Below are positions 58,491 through 64,000 of a DNA stretch of 64,000 nucleotides, piece after piece (the first letter of the stretch is position 1; every line of letters starts with the position of its first letter). The DNA is from Hermatobates lingyangjiaoensis (Eukaryota > Arthropoda > Insecta > Hemiptera > Hermatobatidae), in the NCBI GenBank assembly GCA_026182355.1, contig JAPFBL010000002.1, positions 1-64,000 on the forward strand, written 5' to 3'. The notes beneath the pieces are model-generated. The model worked only from the letters and a program-made list of their open reading frames with translations, did not search any database and had not been told where the DNA came from. Position numbers and translations under genes: made by a program.

Positions 58491-59677
58491 TGAAGGTGAG
58501 TTCAAGAAGTAGTGATAATTGAATTAGACATTCACAACAACGATACAAAGCTAAATGAATCAGCATTATTATGATCAAGCTGACTAAGGAGAATGATTTG
58601 ACACCCAGACGTTGCTCAGCAAATGCCTCAGTCTTTGATTACATCTTCATAAGTGATGCGACTCTTTTCCCCATGGACAATTCGCGTGTTGAGATTCGCG
58701 AACAATTCATGTTTCATAACTAACTTGAATAGAAACCAACAGATATTCCTGATGCCCTGCGTAAAGTGTGTGATGATATTACCCCATTAATTCGAAGTGT
58801 CTATCGCTGAATCCAACATATCAAAGGTGGTAGGAGACAATTGAAGATGAGACCCGTCCAGATCCTCCTCCACCTGTGCACTGAAGATCATGTGGCTGCT
58901 CTTCAAGCAATACTAGAAGACGATGCAGCTTATTCCTGTATTCAGTAGCAAATAAACTGGGAACCTCACATGGTAGTGTCCATAGCATTCTCCCTAAAAC
59001 TCTAGGCCTCGGCAAGCTCAGTGCCAGATGGGTCTGACGGTCATTGCTCCCCGAGCACAAGGTCACGTGCATTGAATGTGTCATCAATATTTCAACCATC
59101 TGGAGATCTGGAGATCATAGAATTTTTACTATTCTATTGTGACTGATGGTGAGACCTGGATATACTAGCATGGTCGGGAGTCCAAGATTCAGTCTAAGCA
59201 GTGGCTACCTCATGGTCCTGGGGGTACTAACTATGTAATTCGAAACTCAAAGGTCTGCAGCAAAAGTTATGGCTATAATTTTCTGGGATGCTGAAGTTGT
59301 TATCCTGCCGACCTTCTAGAGGACCAGAGCACTGTCACTGCTGCTTATTATTTTGATTGAGAATCTTTCGCCATCCCCCTTACAGTCCTGATATTGCTCT
59401 CTCAGATTTTTTGTTTTTCCCTAATTTAAAATCAAGCTTTAAGCGAATCATTATATATTAAATTTTTTCATAAAGTGAAAAAGGATGCATAAAGGGTTGT
59501 TTTACAGTGAAGCAGGGAGCACGCTCCTCCATTCTTCAGAGACGTGATAGAGAGGTGGGGAGGGGACCACAGATAAAGGTGTTTGTACAGGTTGTTACAA
59601 ATTATGTTGAGAAATAGTTGGAATTTTTATTTCATTTTTCAAATAAAAAAACCTAATTACTTTTTGACCTTCCTTCA
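58491..59677 (+). mobile_element. mariner element with TA duplication, 1187 bp
   Basis: The 5' terminus TGAAGGTGAGTTCAAGAAGT (58,491) and the 3' terminus (complement TGAAGGAAGGTCAAAAAGTA, ending 59,677) are imperfect inverted repeats of mariner type. TA flanks both ends (58,489-58,490 and 59,678-59,679). It is slightly shorter than the usual ~1.3 kb because of an internal deletion in the transposase (see next entry). Confidence 0.85.
58660..59617 (+). pseudogene. mariner transposase, inactivated
   Basis: A DDE transposase readable over stops and frameshifts. Pieces in order: an N-terminal region near AALQAILEDDAAYSCIQ, then KLGTSHGSVHSIL (about 58,945-58,990), LGLGKLSARWV, LLPEHKVTCIECV (about 59,040), VTDGETWIY (about 59,142-59,168), SKIQSKQWLPHGPGG, KVMAIIFWDAEVVIL, DQSTVTAAYYF, then P..SPDIALSDFLFFPNLK (about 59,370-59,435), and the C-terminus IKVFVQVVTNYVEK with stop at 59,615-59,617. 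Intact mariners have TGDETW; here the order is T-D-G-E-T-W, so the first catalytic Asp is displaced. The segment with the second Asp (HDN motif) is deleted between AAYY and the SPD block. It cannot be active in cis. Confidence 0.88.
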
Positions 59678-59679
59678 TA

Positions 59680-62600
59680 TTTACAATAAAATTTAGTGGT
59701 CAAGGATATGTTATTGGTGGACTGAACTGCTGTGCAGAATCTACGAATGGTTATTTGAATTCTTCCAAAAATAATGATTATTACTGATTAGCATTCATTA
59801 TTTAATTTAAATACAGAAAGAAACTATCGTTCGGTTAAAGAATGGAATAAGAAAGAATTATAGACAAAATCATAGAACCATGATTGATGGACACTGTGTG
59901 AATTTCTATAGAGTGAAGGTGTAATGTCTAATTATCTCTTTATGGCAATTTTAATTGAAATATCATTTTTCACTGCATTGGATAGATTTGTTAATTTTTG
60001 TACTATTCTCTAAGGTCTAAGATACCATAAGTTGAAGCTTAAGGCATCTGGTACGAGGGAGTGAATCCTGCCCATACCGTTTTTCATTGTCAAATATTCC
60101 CCAGAACATTGGTACTGTATAGTACTATGGAATAGTTTTTATTCATTATAAGTAAATTCCACTAATAATAAAAATATTGTTAAAATTTTGACACGTTTTG
60201 AGTACGATTTTTTATTTTTGAAACTTTTATTGATGATTTCTGTCTTTATTGTGAAGGTGGGAAACAAAATATGTCATCCCGCTTCAAGTCACACGTTTGA
60301 TGGATGAAGTAGATTAAAAAGATTAAATGAGCCGTAAAGCTTTTGGAAAATGTTGTCTCATAGGAAACACAATTTTTTTACCATTATGTGTTTTTAGAAA
60401 CTATCTTATTTCTCCTAAATTACTAAATTTAGGGAGTTGTAATTTTCTTGTTCATATTAAACTTATATTAGTACTGAATAAAAAAAAATCAGTATTTTTT
60501 GATCACAGGAAACGTTTCGTAAATAGAAACATTTTGACTTTAGATGGAATCCAAAATCTTTTCAACAGTAGTGTAAACACCATATGAGGGACCATAAAAA
60601 AATTGAACATACAATTAATCATTACAGGAGGAGAAGCTATATGGTTCTTTGAGAAATTGTTTCAACGAAGCAGTGCCTTTGTCGTAAATTCTGTCGTCAT
60701 TCCAAGTCATAAAAAAAAAATTAAATTTTTAATTTATAAAAGAAAATTCTAGAATTTTTGAATCGTTGAATGTCGCAATATGGCTTTTAAAACGGGCTAC
60801 GCAGTTTGGAATTATGGCTACCTGCTTTGCCTGTCATTTTGTTAGCATTAATTTGGAAAATTGTAACGGAATCCAAGCTAAAAACTTAATTAAACTTTGC
60901 AATATTTAAAATGAACACTCGAAATGCTTTCGATGAGTTAATTTCATATTAGATATTATGAAATTCTGAGAATCGAATTCTTTGTCGAACTATACGTTTC
61001 AACGCACCTGATTTTATGTATTCTTTATAAAGTGACATTACATCATTTTTTTCTTATCGTACTTATGTGGTAAAACTATTATGGAATAATTGTTATATCT
61101 AGTTATATGTTAAAATGTATTGTAATTATGGTATGATATATAGTCATGGTACATGTTATTTTCTAACCAATACATTTAAAATATGACTTTCTGATTGTTA
61201 ACTTCATAATTGTTTTATTTTATTTTTCATTAATGTAAGGTACAGTGGTAATAAAAAAAAAAATTCGACAATAGACATATTAGCACGTTTTGGGGTCTCC
61301 TGAATACATTTTCGACATATCTATAATTAATAATTAATATATATCTATAATTGTGTAATTATTTCATGTAGGCTGCTCTGAAAAAGTACTGTTAACCATT
61401 TTTTTTTTCAAATATTTTTCGTAAGGTAAGTTCTATTTTAGCATAAATCAATTTTAGTGAATTCAAAATTCTTCTGAAAAGTAAGATTTATAATTTATTC
61501 TTTACTTATGAGTAGTCATTTGGATTAAATTGGTTTTAGAGATAACTTTGATCTGTTCGAAATGTTAAAATGTTGATGGTGATTAACAAGGCAAGACTAT
61601 GATCAAATTAGGAATATCAGAGAAATCGACAGTCTTAATTAAATATATTGCTGCACAATAATTTGGGTATTATTTTTCAAATAAAGAGGCGAGAACGGCA
61701 TTACTCTAACGAGTGTTACCTGCCTAAATTACGATCTGCGTAATTTGGCCATCCCTTGGGAAATTAGAGAAAGAAGTATTCCTGGATACTTTCTTCAGGC
61801 TCGACTTATCTAAGATGTTTGGAGAAAAAAAAACAGTAAATGATCAAAATATGTTGAGCCTCTCTCTGTCTCAGTCAGAGATCATTATCTCGTTAGAAAT
61901 TCTCATCCTGACTGTATTTATCCTGAAATATTTTCTTTCCGGATATGTTTATAGAAATAGCTCTTTCCCTTTCGAGTTGTATTCCTACTTTCTTATTCCT
62001 GGTTATCAGTAAATGTTTTAAATACTTAATGATTTTCGACTAAACTAATTTATATTTCATCCTGATGGAATATATGGTTCATTAAGAAGCAGTACTATTG
62101 ATTATAAATGTAGAGGGTTAAAAAATAAAACTGAAAAATAATAAATTTGGATTGTTTCAGTATTTTATATTTTTAATTAAGTAGATGGTAGAAAATCAGT
62201 TAATATTTGGCAAAATAGATGATTGAATTACCCTATTTGATAATTCATTTAGTTAAACTCTATATTTATGAATGTGATGTCAAAAGGTTAAAGCCATGTA
62301 ATTCCAACAATTGCTGATAATTAAGAAACCAGAATACGTACTTATTATCTATTTGCTATATTATTAAAAACTAAGAAATGGGAATGACCTTACAAGTAAT
62401 AACCCCACGATGTCGATTCATTTGTATATCATATAACTCTTCGTAATTAGAAAAATAGAAATAAAAACTTCATTAGAATATAAATATATCAAATAATATT
62501 ATTAATGTAACCATCTCATTAATGTATGTTGAGCAAAAGATGTGTGGCTTATTTATCCATTAAAATGGATGGATACCATAAACTGTATGGTATCCATCAA

Positions 62601-63142
62601 TTTAATTATGAAGCACGCCTTGAATGGACATTTACCTCATAATTACACATTAACCACATTAATTTAAATACACAATTACTGTATTTACCTCGGAATTAGA
62701 AAACTGTATTTACATTCGTTTTCAGAAATCATGAAAATCTGAAATATAAAATAATAAACAGATTTATTTTGTGTTAAAAATCTATTTATAAAACTTTTGG
62801 TTACTATATTTAAACTAGATAAATGCATATTTTTTTTTCGTTATAATACTATTATATGGGTGAAATATTGTCGAATCATGTTATGATACAGAGTTAAGGA
62901 ACATTGATCTCCTTTTTAATATTCATGTGTCGTCACAAGTCTGACCTATATCTCTATTATGGCAATATTGACAAGGAATGCTGAAAATCCCTTTACACTT
63001 CAGTTCCTAGGAGAGTTTTTAATTAAAATATTACGTGCATTATCACAGAAAAAAATAGGAAGTGGTCTGAACTCAAGTTTACTATAATTTAGAATAATTT
63101 TGAACTCATTGTCAGTTAGTTTAGTTTTCTTTAACTTTATTG
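59680..63142. other. AT-rich spacer, no gene seen
   Basis: About 3.5 kb with only short, motif-free frames. One strong hairpin is listed separately. Confidence 0.5.
62568..62598. repeat. perfect 13-bp hairpin
   Basis: Arms GATGGATACCATA / TATGGTATCCATC with loop AACTG. A weaker overlapping TCCATT/AATGGA pair precedes it. Confidence 0.9.
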
Positions 63143-63235
63143 CGGTTATAGTTTAGACGTATATCGCTCTCTGTGATAAGTATTATCAAACTCATAGTAG
63201 TTCAATTTACTGATTTAATTTGTTTTATTTGACTA
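63143..63235 (+). repeat. dispersed repeat family D, third copy
   Basis: Diverged match to 43,816-43,915: TAGACGTATATCGCTCTCTGTG, AAGTATTATCAAACTCATAG, TTAATTTGTTTTATT. The hairpin seen in the 43.9-kb copy has decayed here. Confidence 0.65.
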
Positions 63236-64000
63236 TGTATATTTTATCAGTTATATAAAAATTAGAATCCTTGTTCATAAACAATCTGTTATGTTAGTAT
63301 TATTGTACTGAGGTTCTCATCGGACTAATATGAACCGCTGGCATATACAATATGTCCTATTGTGCTTTATTTTGTCGTTCCGAAACACAACGAATAGATT
63401 TTAAACCATATAATAATCTTTTTGTTGATGTTTTTCTAAGAAAAGTAACTCTCACTTCTTTTGGTTTTAGGTTTGATAAGAGGTTAAAATTACCAAAAGT
63501 TATTGGTGATTGCCTCGCATTCACATAGAATTTGTTCAGGGGCTTCCATCTGCCTTTTCCAAACATAATCTGACTTCCTGATGTAATATCAGCTTGCGTA
63601 AGTGGTATTTAAGAGAACAATATCCGCTTAGATATTGCGCTTGTAGTTGTAAATTCTTTTTAACACTTATTTTATTTACAAATATCTGTTCAGCCTGAGT
63701 TATACCTGGTTGTCCTAGTCAGCTTTCTTCTACTTCCTCCTTCATCCATTCATGGATTGATTGCTTCTAAAGGGAGCTGAGGTGTGTTGTGCAAAAACAC
63801 TCCAGACGACGGAAGGTTTAGGGTGTCGCGAAATGTTTGAAATTGTTTATTTTTAAATGGAAAATAAAGGATTAAATTAAACAAATAATTTATTTATTAT
63901 TAATGCGGCACAGGCACAACAATCTCATTAAAGTTACTATGGATCAAATTTATTTTAATTTTCCCTTTTTTATTTTTGTTCTCACTAAAGGGTCGCGAAT
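63236..64000. other. AT-rich spacer, no gene seen
   Basis: No recognisable exon or element before the window end. A 69-codon minus-strand frame at 63,357-63,566 has no motif I recognise. Confidence 0.45.

Overview
This is an AT-rich eukaryotic nuclear window, almost certainly from an animal and most likely an arthropod. It carries mariner, Tigger/pogo, Helitron, Penelope-like and LINE relics. It also has a tRNA-derived SINE whose tail is made of CCTAA units (the C-strand of the TTAGG telomere repeat common in arthropods), many (TA)n/(CA)n/(GA)n microsatellites, and one spliced, GC-rich exon isolated in tens of kilobases of AT-rich sequence. The species cannot be named from sequence alone. Nothing looks prokaryotic, and nearly all open frames are chance or repeat-borne.

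Layout. 1-330 is an unassigned GC-richer segment. 0.3-8.4 kb is AT-rich spacer with a decayed SINE (4.6 kb), two copies of a 163-bp repeat (5.6 and 7.8 kb) and a 983-bp foldback element (7.37-8.36 kb). 8.5-10.2 kb is a Penelope-like (PLE) cluster: a palindrome with 196-bp arms, (TA)n tracts, a PLE 3' end and a GIY-YIG endonuclease relic. 10.2-26.3 kb is mostly featureless, with microsatellites and hairpins. 26.3-26.7 kb is a mariner relic. 28.69-30.94 kb is a 57-bp satellite of about 39 copies. 32.5-38.0 kb holds four more inverted or foldback copies of PLE-like units beside TA tracts. 39.6-40.9 kb is a broken Helitron-type Pif1 helicase on the minus strand. 43.8-47.8 kb has a dispersed repeat, CT/GA microsatellites and a GC-rich element whose 5' part recurs at 47.7 kb.

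51,293-51,490 is the single convincing host exon (66 codons, consensus splice sites, phase 0/0, unidentified product). Most of the window is therefore probably intron or intergenic DNA of a plus-strand gene. 52.67-53.00 kb is a near-complete SINE with a 13-bp target duplication. 54.2 kb is a LINE RNase H relic, 54.8-55.25 kb another TA-bracketed palindrome, 55.67-56.4 kb a Tigger relic, and 56.7-57.2 kb a badly decayed ~31-bp minisatellite. 58,491-59,677 is an end-to-end mariner with TA target duplication and an inactivated transposase.

The most notable pattern is a recurring unit with a hammerhead-ribozyme-like core (CTGANGA, short stem, GAAA). It is present in several unrelated-looking repeat families, usually duplicated as a palindrome and bracketed by (TA)n. 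At 9.3-10.0 kb the same core lies just downstream of a PLE GIY-YIG domain, which ties the pattern to Penelope-like retroelements.
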